The notes below the pieces were generated by a model, which was given only the letters and a program-made list of their open reading frames with translations, had not been told where the DNA came from and did no database searches. Of a stretch of 64,000 nt of DNA, positions 1 through 12,761 are shown in pieces (the stretch's first letter is position 1; each line of letters starts with the position of its first letter). Both the position numbers and the translations under genes were made by a program. The stretch is from positions 12,141,162 to 12,205,161 of the forward strand of contig OW028581.1 of assembly GCA_932294295.1 (NCBI GenBank). The letters run 5' to 3'. This DNA comes from Alitta virens (Eukaryota; Annelida; Polychaeta; Phyllodocida; Nereididae).

Positions 1-79
1 ACAATAATGCCTCCCACTATTCAATGGCCTATAAGTGAAAATGCCATAGTTTACTCTAAATTCAGATGTATTTGCTTAC

Positions 80-207
80 CTCTCCATTTGCAGGGCTTCG
101 CCAGTCGGATGCAGATTTTTGGCTTTCTCCTTCACCACTTTCAAATCGAGACCTCAGGCTCTTGATGTTGGGAATAGAATCTCTGCCATCTTCCAGTTTG
201 TCATCAG
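80..207 (-). CDS. Shared internal exon, SLRSRFESGE motif, joined by all downstream first exons
   Basis: The acceptor is TTTTCTTCAG and the donor is GAG|GTAAGC. The exon is 128 nt, enters in phase 1 and leaves in phase 0, encoding 42 full codons beginning DDKLEDGRDSIPN. It carries SLRSRFESGE, a short amphipathic segment resembling motifs in the repeat exons of this locus and, as I recall, in the actin-binding part of EPLIN. The phase-1 entry matches the phase-1 exits of the last LIM exon (23,932-23,988) and of the first exons at 2,535, 7,293, 12,762 and 18,367. It is therefore probably common to all isoforms that reach this end. The gene continues beyond position 1. Confidence 0.72.
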
Positions 208-2534
208 CTGAAGAAAAGAAAACAAATTTATTAACCATGAGAAAAGAGATCAATACGGAACCAGGAATGAGCAAAGCTGTTAACCAATCTTTCACCCCTC
301 ATGGAATTAGCCATTGAAAAAACACCTCCAAGCGAACAAGAATAAACCAGGTGAAGTCTAACGATGTCTCAACAGAGTGCTTGGGATTGTGACATTTTGT
401 TTGGTTTAGTTTTTGTATACATTTAGTCTATGGGCTTGCTCATCTTGGTTAAAGTATTGAGGCAAATGAAAATTACAAATATTAAACGATCTATTTTGAT
501 CACCTAAGAAACTTATAAATACTTTCATTGCTCTTAATTAAAGCAAACTAAAATACATATTGTATGTGGTTTTTCAACCAGAAGAATCGTAAACTAATCA
601 AGTTGTAGTTCACTAACTATGTTCAGGTGCTTGTCGCAAAATTGCACAGATGAAAATCAGTCATATTTTGAGCCGTTAGCGGATCATAATATCGACAATA
701 ATACTATATCATGGGACCTATTGATCGAACATGCAGAATCGCCCTTCTGCTCATCAGATTTTCAATTCCAAAGCCAAATAGTTGACTAAGTAAACAGCAG
801 GGAGCATGTGGGCTAACTAAGCTCAATTCAAGTTGCAAACAGTGGGTTCAATAACCGAAGAAGCTTTGAAGTCTTAAGTCATAAAACTTAACTAAATATG
901 ACTTCAACATAAAGAAGTCCATCCTAACAAATTCCTTTACTAATCAATTTCTTTTGCATATTGGGTATTGATAATCGATTATTTGCATACTTCTAACCTT
1001 ACAATTAATAAGCAGAACCACTCGCCTATGAGTTTGTCTTATACAGCCAAATGTTTGCCTTACACGAATGCATTTACATAGCGAAAGGCTCGGATGCCTT
1101 CCAATCAAATTATCGAACATGAGATTGGATTTAGCCAATACATGATGATGGTACCCTGGCACACCAAGCCCTGGTTATCTCTGCATATTTCATAAAATGC
1201 CAGGCAGGCTATTTGTGCAAGGCATAGACCAGGTCGATCACAATTTTAAGAAAAAGGGACTACCATATGATATTGCCAAAGCACAATAAAATAAGTTTCA
1301 TACACAAGTTAAGAACACTATTACCACTTAACAAGACATTTAAAAACTCGCTATGGAGAGCTGCACTATCATTCTTTTTGTGAATCGACACACAGCAAAT
1401 TCAGCAACAAGTAACTCGCTTTTATCTTATTAGATATTTCGTGTCAAAATTATTCACTTCATGTAATAATACATCCCTTGCTTCCCTGCCATACCCTTTG
1501 CAAATATGATCAATTATCTCGATCCAAATTTGTGAAACAATCCATTGCGATGTTGGATGTAACTTTGGAAGACCTTCATCATTGTAAAACAATTTGGCAA
1601 ATTAACATAGGGTGAGGCAAAGTAGTTTGATCTGCCCGAGGGTGAGAAAAGTTTGTCCGCTGATATCGATTAATTCATTTCGAGAAAAAATGAGGGGAAA
1701 CAAAAATGTGTTTGTCTATTTAGTAAGATCAGAGCTTTCTGGCTATATTACCAATGTTCCATGACCTTCCATCACATTCAATTTAATGTAGAAGCTGTAA
1801 AGCATGGGAAAAACCTTAACCATCTAATCCTTTCATATTTCCATGATCAAGCTGGAGCTTTCTCAAATGAATGACTTCAACGTGAAACTAATTCTAGAAG
1901 TTCCAAAATACAGACAGTCATCTTGGGGATACAGTTGTCCAGAAAAAGCAGTTGCCATAACAACCTAACCATGTTACATTTAGTAAATGAGGTGTTTGTA
2001 CCTAAAATCGCCAAGGTAGATTTTAACACATCAACCACTCGGCACCCAACAAGGACATATCGTGATTCGAGGCTGGAATATGGGATTATCCAAGGAGGCT
2101 CTAATAAGTATCTATTTAAAACATCAATAGCTGAACCATAGACTGGATTAGGATTACCATAATCTATTTATATAAGCCGTGGCATTGTTCGCAGATTAAT
2201 GCTGTTGAGTATGAAAAGATGTTTCCCAATACATATAAAATGTTACTTACATAATGTTTATGGCAAAATTTTTTTTTTTATAAAATCAAGATATGAGCAC
2301 TACAATGAAGACACTATGGAAAGGTTACACTGCACTACCAACTCAGATAAACTGTAATCTTTGCCATTAAATCATCTTCAATGGCTTTGATATAAAAAAT
2401 TCACACATACATTTCCAGATCTTACATGCAGAAGTGATCTAGTAATAGCAAAATGTAAAACTGGCTAATACTAGTCAATGAAATCCAGTAATACATGCAT
2501 GAAAAAATATCTGACATTACAATATGGTACTTAC
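208..2534. other. Intron without recognisable features
   Basis: This AT-rich stretch separates the shared exon from the first exon upstream of it. Reading frames are short and unlike protein. I see no repeat family or RNA gene in it. Confidence 0.5.
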
Positions 2535-3771
2535 ACCTAAAGATTTGGTTATCATCAGTATCAACAATAATAGGGAATTCATTCACATCGTATTCGTAAG
2601 TCGGTTTCCGTTTTTCCGAAGTCACAAAGACTGAAATATCCGAGAGGGTCTCTTTTGCAAGGACATAGTCTATATCTTCTGGAGAATTTAGATCCTCTGT
2701 TAGTTCCAGACAATCTGATTTACTCTGAACAGATTTGGTTTCTTCAGACAAAACAGATTTTACGTCTTCCGAAGTTTGAGACAGTGACTTCACAAGTGAA
2801 GATGATTCACTACAAGTGGCTCCCTCAGTGTGTTCCACACTAGGTGACCTTGACCTTCTTGGTGACCTAGTTTTAGGTGACCCAGTTACAGGACCTTTAG
2901 GTCCACTCGGGGGCTTACCAGTTGGCCAGTCATTCATGTTGTCAAAATCATTTTCTATGGCGTCTTCACTTTTTGTGAAACTGTTTAAGCTAATCTGGCC
3001 TTCGAACAAACTTATAGCATAGGCAACAGGACTATGAAGAGGACTGCGATCTGGAGTCACACCCGGGGTTCTTTCTGGTGTTCGACTCCAGCTTCTTTTG
3101 TGGACAGACAAGAACGACTCCAACTCATCACTAGTTTGTCGAGAGTACTCTTGCGGTGGCCAGTTAGTTTCCGCAGGACCACTGGTTCTTCGAGCCATTA
3201 TGGAGCTGACTCCATTACTTTTTGAACACGGAGAAGCGGATCTCCTTCGCTGGTAGCTTTGCTTCGGAGGAGTAGGTGTATAAGCTTGATATGTTTGATA
3301 AATCTTCCGACCAAGCGTTGGTGACCCAACAGTCTTTTGCCAATACTTAGGCACACCAACATGTTCTGGACTATCCGTCACTCTTTTCGGTTTGTTATGG
3401 GGAGATTCATTTGGGTCTGCCTTTTCAGTGACCTTATCATCATTTGCAGGTTGGACATCAGTAACACAATTCAGTGGTTCATTATCATTCTGCGGGGGGA
3501 TATCACACGAAACTGAAAGATCTGATGCAGCAGTGAGCCCGCAAATACTACTACACAATGCTGAAAGCTCTGAAGCTGTCGACTGCTCTAACACTTCTGG
3601 AAACAATACAGGAGGAGCCGAGACTTGTACAGACACTTCTTTCGTTACTTCTTTCTGCACTTCTTTTAATACTTCTGACACTTTCACCTCCTCCACAACT
3701 GGCAGTCCCTCCTCCTCATCCTCCGTATCACTTGTGAGGTAGTGGTGGATGAATGCAACTGCGGTCAGCAT
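2535..3771 (-). CDS. Alternative first exon A, 412 codons, Ser/Pro-rich
   Basis: An ATG at 3,771 opens a 412-codon frame ending at donor AGGT|GTAAGT in phase 1, which fits exon 207-80. The product starts MLTAVAFIHHYLTSDTEDEE. It then runs through a Val/Glu-rich segment, a basic stretch with KYWQKTVGSPTLGRK and TYQAYTPTPP, and proline-directed sites such as RTPERTPGVTPDRSP and GSPKTRSPRRSRSP. No folded domain is visible. The dense SP/TP sites suggest a phosphorylated, disordered N-terminus. The start is chosen because no acceptor precedes the ATG and the frame is open from it. I do not recognise a homologue. It probably has its own promoter just above 3,771. Confidence 0.65.
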
Positions 3772-4702
3772 TGTGACAGACTTTGTAATCCTGAATATCC
3801 TTAAATTTCAAGTTAGTGAGCCATCAAGTCGGTGATATAGCATAGCATTGTGTTTAAGGCAAGAAGTGAAAGTAATGTTATTATTTCAAGAATCCAAACT
3901 TCATCAATGTCAACAGTCACGGAGCAGTAATTCAGTCCAATACAGAAGTAAATACTCTCAACACTGCATTTATCAGCCTGAGAGTCATAAACTACAGTCT
4001 AGGGTTCAGTGTTTACCAAAAGAAAACATCAACAAGCACCAACAGGTTGTGACCATTAAGCTTGATTCATTTTGCACCACTCAAGCAGAATAAGCCATGA
4101 TTATGTTTCAACTAGAGTGGTACCCAAATGTCAACGAGAACAAACACACAATTTATTGTAGGAAACCGAAGGTCCCTGTCAGTGTTTGGTTGTCGCGATT
4201 GTCACTGCTGTAGTAAAGCTCCAATAACAGTCCTTTTGCTATCCAAAAATTCAAGCGAGTCAGTAACGAAACAGTCTAGCAGACCATACACTATCCGCTA
4301 ATCCACAGCAACTACATCATGAGCCATTCATTGTCATTGAGCATCCTCTGCTAGTCCTGCATCACCGGCTGCTAGGGATGCAATGCTAGTCTCCTCAGCA
4401 GCCAAGCAAAGCTTCATTGGTGACTCATAAGCTGCCATGGCCAAGCACCAAGAGAAGGGGGGCCAATGATTTGTCATGCAGTGCTAGTCAATCAAACAAT
4501 GGAAGGACTGGCATAGATTGTATCAACATGAGCAACCTCATAGTTGTAGCTCTTAAAGTATTAACCACAGGTAGTGCTGAATAGTTTTCAATTATATTAA
4601 AAAGGATTCAATACAACCTGCAACCCCTATCTATTAAAGGTTAAAGGGATCCATAGCTGTTGATCATTCATGGAGGGATAATAAGGGCAGATCCATAAAT
4701 GA

Positions 4703-4717
4703 GGGGGGGGGGGGGGG
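4703..4717. repeat. Poly-G tract (15 G)
   Basis: This is an uninterrupted run of 15 G on the plus strand, likely length-polymorphic and error-prone in sequencing. Confidence 0.95.
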
Positions 4718-4922
4718 CTTGCAAACACTGTTGCAGGCAATTCAGGGGCACGCCCCAACTAATTAGCTTCATATCGATAAGTCATTAATGCCAAGATTAA
4801 ACATTACTAGGCTAGTGGCTCCCTTGTTGAGGAGTCATTGCATTTTGAATCACCAACATATCTTTTTTCCATTTTTCATAGGAACACACTATCACTGTCT
4901 GAAGACTACTCATAACAACCCT

Positions 4923-4936
4923 GTTGCCATGGTAAC
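4923..4936. promoter_or_regulatory. X-box-like palindrome (RFX-type site)
   Basis: GTTGCCATGGTAAC matches the RFX X-box pattern GTTRCC-N2-GGYAAC in both halves. RFX factors bind such sites in many animals. Whether this intronic copy functions is unknown. Confidence 0.35.
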
Positions 4937-5700
4937 AGTCAACAAAATTCTGAAAAAACTATTTTTTAAGAATAGCTGAGTTGTTCCAAATAACCAGTAG
5001 AGCAAATCTATTCTTCACAGGACTGAGCTTATTACTGCACACAGCAACCCTCAGCTAAATTTCAAGATTAAACCAAAAAAAGTTCACTTAAAATGCACTC
5101 TATCTATTTATTATCAAGAGAACTTCATTCTGTAGTTCCCAGGCCAAAACTAGGTGTCACTGTAATTCATTGACATGTGGCGACACCACCGGTATTCTGA
5201 CAAACTTACTTCATATATTTTTGTCACAATATATATAGTATATACATACCACTTCTACCACAACAATGGCCAACTATAGACACATGATTTAAAATCATAT
5301 TATCACAATATGATGTCCCAATGATCAAAAGTACTTTTTTCACCAATGATAGAGAGATGAATAATAATGGCAGTAATTGGTCAACATCATGCCACTGAGT
5401 GAGTCAGTGCCAGGCAGAACACAGTGCTCTAATGCTTGGAGCCATTTTCCAAAATCATAGTTTATTTGGCGCACTCATACCAGCCCTTGGGGTAGACAGG
5501 ACCATACAAGGAGGGCAAAGTCACAAATCATGCAAATCAGACAAGTAAAGCAAGGAAATGTCCATATATGAAGATATGCAGGAATGTATTATCTACACGT
5601 TTGGTTGATACTCTAGCTTTGTAGCTCTGAGGTACACATAGGTGAGCCTACTTTGCCACACATAGCAATTGCCAAATGTATATACATATATGTCAATGTC

Positions 5701-5805
5701 TCAAAGCTGCAGGGTCTGTTACTTTGTCAGCTTGTACGACCAGCCGCAGGGATAAGTAATGACACATTTACCCAATGGGTGGGGTCTTTTACTTACTGAA
5801 CTCAC
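5701..5805 (+). mobile_element. SINE body fragment
   Basis: The piece containing CCCAATGGGTGGGGTCTTTT matches the body shared by the fuller SINE copies at 5,862, 9,485 and 22,205. It lacks the tRNA-like part and is probably truncated. Confidence 0.5.
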
Positions 5806-5861
5806 GAGCTATATATATATTCTACAAATAAATCCAGAATGCGAGAAGATTCAATGATTCA

Positions 5862-6105
5862 AACGACTGAGTGGCCTAGTGGTTATGTCTCTGGCTTGCT
5901 CTGAGGGTTCCGGTTAGAATCCCGGCTTTGACACACATTATCAGCAGCTCCAGGCGGACACAATGAGATGATACTTGGACCAACCCTTGTCGCGTATTTT
6001 TGGGTGGGGCCTTTTACATAGACACCAAGTGCAAGGCACCGCCAATTTAACGCGTCAATCAACCCTTGCGAGCAACAAGAACTTCCCATAGAGGGCTGCA
6101 TTTCC
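5862..6105 (+). mobile_element. tRNA-derived SINE, head plus body
   Basis: A tRNA-like A box lies at 5,871-5,887 (TGGCCTAGTGGTTATG) and a B box at 5,912-5,923 (GGTTAGAATCCC), about 40 bases apart as in a pol III promoter. The body follows, with GGGTGGGGCCTTTTACATAG and the pattern 'gacaccaagtgcaaggcacc' found in other copies in this window. The head is too degenerate to fold as a working tRNA. The element is followed directly by a TATC microsatellite. Confidence 0.7.
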
Positions 6106-6107
6106 CC

Positions 6108-6142
6108 ATATCTATCTATCCATCTATCTATCCATCTATCTC
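6108..6142. repeat. TATC/CATC microsatellite
   Basis: Interrupted tetranucleotide repeats of TATC with CATC variants abut the 3' end of the SINE, as tails of retroposons often do. Confidence 0.9.
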
Positions 6143-7292
6143 CTGAAGAATGCCAGCAACAAAATTCGAACAGTAACTTATACACTTTTCGTCCATGAAT
6201 AACTTAACATTACATCACAGAGCTTCACACATCCATTCAAACAAACAGGTTTACATTGTACAAACAAGTATTTGTGAATTCAACTCCATGCAGCCTCGAG
6301 ACCACAACAAGCCAGTTTTTGTTCAGAGGAACACCTGACAAGCATAAGAGTGTGATTGTGTAAGATTTTTAACTTAAAGTGAATTTTTTTTCTCATTGAA
6401 GTCACTCGAGATACCACAATAAAAGCTTTGATGATTTTTCCCCCCAAATCTCTAGTTAACTCAAAAGGTTTTACATTTAATGAAAAATACTTTAGTATAA
6501 AATAAGTGGACTAGAGTCTAGCATATGAATAAATGATTTCATGTAAACTACAGATAACCTTCTATATAGGCCCACTTATACTCTATTATTTAAAACTACT
6601 TTTTGAATATCTTACTGAGAACAACAACAACTTTTACCAAGTATTGTTAAGTTTATCAAAACAAAGCAAATTTACTCTCAAGATTTTTTCTCTTTTTGGA
6701 GTGTGATTAACAAGATTACTGTAATTGTGGTGCCCTTACAGAGAAAACCCATAAAATATATACCTTTCATATAACAATCAATACAAACACTAAACGAATT
6801 TACATTTTATAAGATGTTACCCTTTATATCATTCATAGTAACACCACAAAAGCAATCTATTTCAGGGTTCCACATGTGTTCCCATAGGTATAGTATCACA
6901 AGTTACACAACCAAACAGCTATAGTGTCAATCAATGAGACCTGACCCGCCTATACAAAAACCTGGGAACACCCTATGAAGATTCCCATATAACAGCAGGC
7001 AAACAATAAATTATAACCAATAAGGTTGGAAAAAAGAGTAACATGAAACTTGGTTTAATATAGTTGTCTCATAATAGATAGTCAGTTACTGACGAAAAGA
7101 TCTGAATTTGACTATATATTCTGGTCCCCATAAATCATACTTTCAATTCATATATCATTTGTCATAAAAACAGGCAACTTCCATTGAAGAAATTCAAACC
7201 ATACACTAAACTTCAAAGCATAAAATGTACATTATACTGACATTATCATAGTTATAAAGACAATTAATAGCCAAAGTTAACCACTGGCTAAC
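6143..7292. other. Intron, AT-rich, nothing recognised
   Basis: No coding-like frame, RNA gene or repeat family is visible between the SINE/microsatellite and the donor of first exon B. Confidence 0.5.
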
Positions 7293-7650
7293 CTGTTATG
7301 ATTTCGAGTTCCTCGATACTTTCACTCGTTATGATCCTATCCTCAACTTCGCAGTGTCTTCCTCCCGAGGGAGGACCGTATACCGAATACATCAGACTTC
7401 TTCCTGGACTTCTTAGAGGACTTAGCGATCCTTTAGGACTTCGAGGACTCAATTTTCCCCCATTTAAGTGTTCCTCTCCATAAACTCCTCCGTTATGTCT
7501 AAAAGAACCGGTATCTACTCCGTTTCGAACAGAATAATTGTCAGTGTTCTCGAACGAGAAGTGGATGCCACCGTTTCCTCGGGAAGTGACGGTGATGTCA
7601 TGGTGAAGTTTTTTGTACCAGGGGGGTGTTTTTGGAGTTGTGTGAACCAT
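7293..7650 (-). CDS. Alternative first exon B, 119 codons (possible upstream frameshift)
   Basis: An ATG at 7,650 opens a frame MVHTTPKTPPWYKKLHHD that runs 119 codons to donor ACAG|GTTAGC in phase 1, fitting exon 207-80. The tail contains KLSPRSPKGSLSPLRSPGR and ends SESIEELEIIT, with no known domain. Upstream on the same strand, a second frame (about 7,787 to 7,515) reads like real protein (LRHFSEEECKNIKNKLEILE) and overlaps the start in another frame. A single missing base in the C6 run at 7,621-7,626 would fuse the two. The true N-terminus may therefore be longer, with an assembly indel at the homopolymer. Confidence 0.55.
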
Positions 7651-7787
7651 TGTTGGTTGTATTCAATAAACACTAAAGCTCTTTCAAGTATTTCAAGTTT
7701 GTTTTTAATGTTTTTACACTCTTCCTCTGAAAAGTGTCTCAATTCCAATTCTTGATGGACACCTTGAATTGTGGTCCTTCGTGTCTA

Positions 7788-9484
7788 TAAATAACTCCTT
7801 TTCCAAAACAGGTTAAGCTCCAGACTTCGACGAAAGTCAAACACTACTGAATTTCTTTTAAATATACCTCTCCTTTTAGAATACAAGTTCCACTGTTAAT
7901 GTTATGTTCACCAGCTAAATGTGGTCCCACCAGTATATGACACCCAACGAAATGATCAAATTCTCTCTTTACTGCAACTTCAGCACCTAAATTTAGTAAG
8001 TCACCGATAATCAATTGTGATTTGAACCCATAAAACTACCACCTACGACAATAATTGGCCAACCAAATATAGTGCATAACACACAACACATCAAGTATGT
8101 AACGAAAATGTCATTAAAATTCAGTATCGCTCCATATGATGTCCAAAGTTTTCTTGATCGACAGCCAAAAGAGTACACTATCTGACAATGTATATTTTGG
8201 AGAGTTCGTTTCATGCAATTTTAATCTCTTCTTCCTGCAAAATATCAATTTTCATTTGGACATCACGGAATGTCAACATCCGACAAGTCCTTAAACTTCA
8301 TCAATAACAGATCGATGCCGACTGTGGGTGAAAGTATTGATTGTGGTCGCTCCCACCGTTCGGAGTACTTCAGTGGGGAATGAAATATTTTGTCTTGTGA
8401 AATCTTCAATTTTAATGAACTAGAAATTGATTTATACCCGCGAGTCACTAAAAATGGATTTGATTTCCATGTCATTTGTGATTAATATTGAGGTGTCCAC
8501 AAATTAGCAGTCCATATATATATAAGGTTTTCTCAATGTTACGCGGGTGTGAATACAGTAATGTCCACAATATTTCAAATAATATCCCTGAAATTTATAA
8601 CATAACCAAGTTTTAGAACACCAAACATTTAACATGTAACACTATATTCCAAAAAAAAAAGGTAAGATATTTCTAAAAATTGTCAAATAGTCACCCTAAT
8701 TACTATACCACATGTTGTCAAATTCCACAGAAAAAATGTGTCTTAAAAACAACATTCCATAATTGTCATCATAATCATATCATTGATACACACTATTTTT
8801 TTTAGTAACTTAGTGACAGATGGGCTTCTAGATCCACTGGGGCATGTCAAAAAACACAAAGCAGTTCTGTAAACCCCATTTCTTTGTATATTTAAATGGT
8901 GTTATAGATAATCGTGTAAAAATATCCCTGATATTTCCTGTGAAGTGACATGAGATACACATAGATCCAAAGTTGCTAAAAATCAGGCATGTACATGATA
9001 TCCCATGACATACATGTGCTGATATGGATCATGTATCTATTAATAAATATGAAGTTATATGTCCTCTCTTATGGTGACAATTCTGTCAATGAATCTCATA
9101 ATAACAAGGGGCCCATCTGTCTGGAGGCAAAACCTCCCAGCCAATGGAATGTTAGGTTAGAGGTCACAGTACCATCCACAGCGCCCCCAGTGTCATTGGC
9201 ACACACTAAGGCTACCATCATGTCCAACATATCAATATGTTATGAACAAACAACTCACAAACATCTAATATAATATTCAGACTTGTAAGCTGTCAATAGG
9301 GGGAGATTGGTGCTCAAGCATAAATTATTAACAATATTCGACATTTGCATGAGTCAAATTTGTTCATAAAATAATAAACATATGGTCTGTATAATCCATA
9401 GCTTATAGCAAATAAATATTCCGTAAATTGTATTGCATTAAACTGTTCGAAGGTATACAGTCAGCTTATATGGAAACTGTCATG
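7788..9484. other. Intron/5' flank with broken coding-like frames near 8.2-8.5 kb
   Basis: Mostly AT-rich. Minus-strand frames at 8,475-8,237 look protein-like but are interrupted (see findings). No ATG with a convincing downstream donor was found. Confidence 0.35.
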
Positions 9485-9707
9485 CAGACATAATGATGAG
9501 ATGATAAGGCTTGGAAGTCCACACATTGTTACACACATATATGTTACGGGTGGGGTCTTTTACTCGTCTCAGCATAGACACTGAGTACAAGGCACCTCAA
9601 ATTTAACATCACATGTGATTGACAATAGAGCTGGATGTACCTAGGCTAGGAGTCAAACCCAGGACTTTCAGGGAGCTGAGCAATGCATTAACAACTGGAC
9701 CACGCAG
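9485..9707. mobile_element. SINE copy with tRNA-like module at the opposite end
   Basis: The body (GATGAGATGATAAGGCTTGG, then GGGTGGGGTCTTTTACTC and 'gacactgagtacaaggcacc') runs in plus orientation. At its right end, on the minus strand, lies a tRNA-like module. That module has an A box (TGGTCCAGTTGTTAATGC, 9,685-9,702) and a B-box-like GGGTTTGACTCC (9,651-9,662). In the copy at 5,862 the tRNA-like part sits at the other end of the same body. The element has no coding capacity. Confidence 0.65.
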
Positions 9708-10297
9708 AGAAAAATGACCAAAATATGGAATATGAAAAAAACTATTCAATACAAAGGAAATATTCTATGGCTAATTTCAGGCAATTATCTTTAAAAAATC
9801 ATAAAATTGGTATAAATGTAGTATTGTGTATTGTAAGCAACATTATACACTCGACCATCTGTGCAACATTCACATAAAAAAAAGCTTTTTGTTTTGTTTT
9901 AAAACTTCATTCCTGTGCAAAATAACTGAATACAATATTATGGCACCATCTTGCAAAGTACAATGTTTTTGTTGTGTGAGATATTAAATCATAATCTTTT
10001 CATGTTTATTATCTGTCAATACCGAGACATTGAACATACTTTTCTCTTTAATCATCTGACAATTAATGATTTGATGGTCATTTTTATAGTTATGACCATG
10101 ATCATTGTAATTAAACCCAGGAACTACTAAGAGTCCAAATATTAATCATTTTGATTGCACATATTATATAATTTATATTACAATGAATGATAATTATGTT
10201 ATAATTACATAAATATGGCTATATACTCATTTAATAAAGGTACTTATAAGCAATTAGTAAGAATATTTACATGTAACACAATTACACTTTGTTATTA

Positions 10298-10345
10298 GAA
10301 GGAAGGAAGGAAAGAAGGAAGGAAGGAAGAAAGAAAGAAAGGGGG
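10298..10345. repeat. GGAA/GAAA microsatellite
   Basis: Purine-only GGAA repeats grade into GAAA repeats. This is simple-sequence DNA. Confidence 0.95.
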
Positions 10346-11166
10346 ATTTTTGGAAGAAAAAAGACTAAAAGACAGCTGATAATTTCTGTCACCGTGAAAA
10401 ATTACTTTCAATTTAATAAATTTACATTTGTTAAGGCAAATTGAAACTGTCTATCAAACTTTCTATTTAAGTTCATGCCACGTTAGCTGAAGTTACAAAA
10501 ATACTTGATGAACAGTAAATTCATTGTGCAGAGAGATTAACTGAAATTCAACCCGAAATTGAATTTGTGAACCAGTTAACCGAATGAAACCCGATGCAAT
10601 AGTTAGGCATTGGAATGTTCTGAAACTGTAACAGTATAATTAAGTTTAAATGGTGCTGGTGTGAGCTCATATGTTTGTGTAGTTTTAACCCCCATGGTTC
10701 AATACTGAATATTCAATAGCAAGGAGTTGAGAAAGGCTCAGGACTGGCCAGCTAATTGGGGGTGATTGTAAAGTCACTTATGCCACTTACACCTAAGTTA
10801 ATGTTGACAGAAATATATTCTGTTATGTGTACTACAAATCTGAGAAATTGTCAATACCGAATAAAAATTATGTAATTGCTTTTAAAAAAGCCAAAGATCC
10901 AAAAATTAACCGAAGAAAATAACATGGGTTAACATTTACTCGTGTTAACATTTCTACCATTTCAGGACCTTTTGGCTACATTTTTCTTCCATGAAATTAA
11001 GTTTTTTTCACTTACCAACAAAATCATAATTTCATATCTTGCAAGATTTCACCTAGCAGTCAAAAGCGATTAACTATACCAAAAAAGCTGATTCATTTAT
11101 ATAACTTTTATTTAATATCATAAATTTCAATTTAATTTTTTGTATAAAGGTTAATGATGGAAAATA

Positions 11167-11253
11167 CAGTCTGACCACTTAAGACAACAAACTGTTTGGG
11201 AGTGTCAAAAAGCGTTCGTTACAAACGGGTGCGGTTTAATGTGGTCTGGTGAA
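11167..11253. mobile_element. Short MITE-like inverted repeat element
   Basis: It begins CAGTCTGACCACTTAAG and ends GGTTTAATGTGGTCTGGTG, whose reverse complement starts CACCAGACCACATTAA. The ends form an imperfect terminal inverted repeat of the GACCAC-TTAA type also seen at 17.2 and 48.1 kb. Confidence 0.35.
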
Positions 11254-12761
11254 AAAGAGGCAAAAAATCCGCTTTCGGACAATGAAAGACCTCGGAACTA
11301 AACTTTTGTTATAACTACTAGTTATAAACAAATCTGACTGTATTGAGGTTTCGCAAAGAATTTCTTTCAACATTAAACTTGGCATAACACATGGATATTC
11401 GACACTATTAATCAAATAGTATTATACTATTAATTATGTTGACAGTACAGTATAACTTTAAAAATGACTTTCATATTGCAAACATTCAGCTGTCTAGTCA
11501 TGGTCCATGAACTACGTCTAAAGCATGTTCTAAGTCAACCGAGGCTTTTTATACTAGTTTAGATCATGAAGATTAATAATCATGAAGTTATTTAGGCTTA
11601 TTAAAGTCCAAATTAGATGAAAATGTGACTTCACAAGCTATAAAAGATAAATAAGATTGACATACATATTTTCACTGCAACTATTAATCCCTAATTTAAT
11701 AAAATTTGGTTTTCCAATTACTTTTTATAGAAACATAAAATACTATAACTTCCATTATACCTATAGGTGTAAATGACGGTAAATCAGGGGCTAATAAAGT
11801 ATTTTGACAATTAACCCATTTCTGGTAATGACACAGCATTTCAACTTAATTTATACTAACATTTAAAAGATTCAAAACAATGTCACTGAATTTTTGGTTA
11901 TGTAAATAAATTATGTTGTATATGTAACTAAATGTTATTAAAATTACGCTTTGCCTGATATTTCTCAGCATTTACAATTAGCAGAAGATTGTACAAAGTT
12001 TCTGAGATCACCGTTAGGGGCGCTCACAAAGCATTCTATATTAGCGCCACCTGGCATAAATTCTGCAAAGCTCTTTGATCTTGGCATGCCCAGGTGCATA
12101 TAGCTTATTTTGATAAACTGACAAACAAACTGCCCATAAATCTGAGATAATCCTAAATAGCACTGAAAATTAAACATACTGAGAAATATATAATTTTCTT
12201 TGCATTATTTAATTTCTAGCTACAGCCATAAAAGTACACTTATCAAGTTCACTACAGCCTTAATTTATTCCAAATTCCTTAACAAAACATGAATAAAAGT
12301 AAAATACATGTATTGTATTTTCAAAGCCCTCCACCATACCTTTGAACTTTGAAAATTCAAATAAACACTTAAACCTATTCAAAAATAATTCAAGTACCTG
12401 GTTTTGCTTGTTTCACTGAAATTTCAGAGTCAGAAAAATCAACCAAATAATCAAAATGATAGTCCATTTGTTAATGAGTAAAACTGAATAGAAACCTACA
12501 TACTCTAATAATAATAATAATCTATCACTGTGAGTGTAGGCTATTTATAGGAAGTGAACTGTGTGGTTGAGATTATATCAGGAATTATAACATTAATTGG
12601 TAAAATGACAGTAGTTTGTTCGCAATGGGAGTATTATTACTAAACATTAGTGCAATATATTCCAGGTGAAACGGATTGATTTAAGCTGAAAAAATTAAAA
12701 GTGCAACAACTCTTAGGACATTTGTGATTCACCTTAACCAAAATATAGTTTCGGACCCTAC

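Larger units (their letters stand above)
3772..5700. other. Putative promoter/5' flank of first exon A and intron
   Basis: No coding signal is visible. The stretch holds a 15-base G tract at 4,703-4,717 and an X-box-like palindrome at 4,923. I found no clear TATA box directly above the ATG at 3,771. Confidence 0.35.
9708..12761. other. Intron, AT-rich
   Basis: Apart from the microsatellite at 10.3 kb and a short MITE-like piece at 11.17 kb I see no features. Frames are short. Confidence 0.45.

Noticed and set aside
5867..5925. Possible tRNA gene
   Set aside because: A and B boxes are present but the arms do not fold and the sequence continues into a SINE body shared by other copies.
5883..6185. 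Minus-strand frame of 100 codons
   Set aside because: It is read through the reverse of the SINE and the TATC microsatellite (WIDRWIDRY) and is not a gene.
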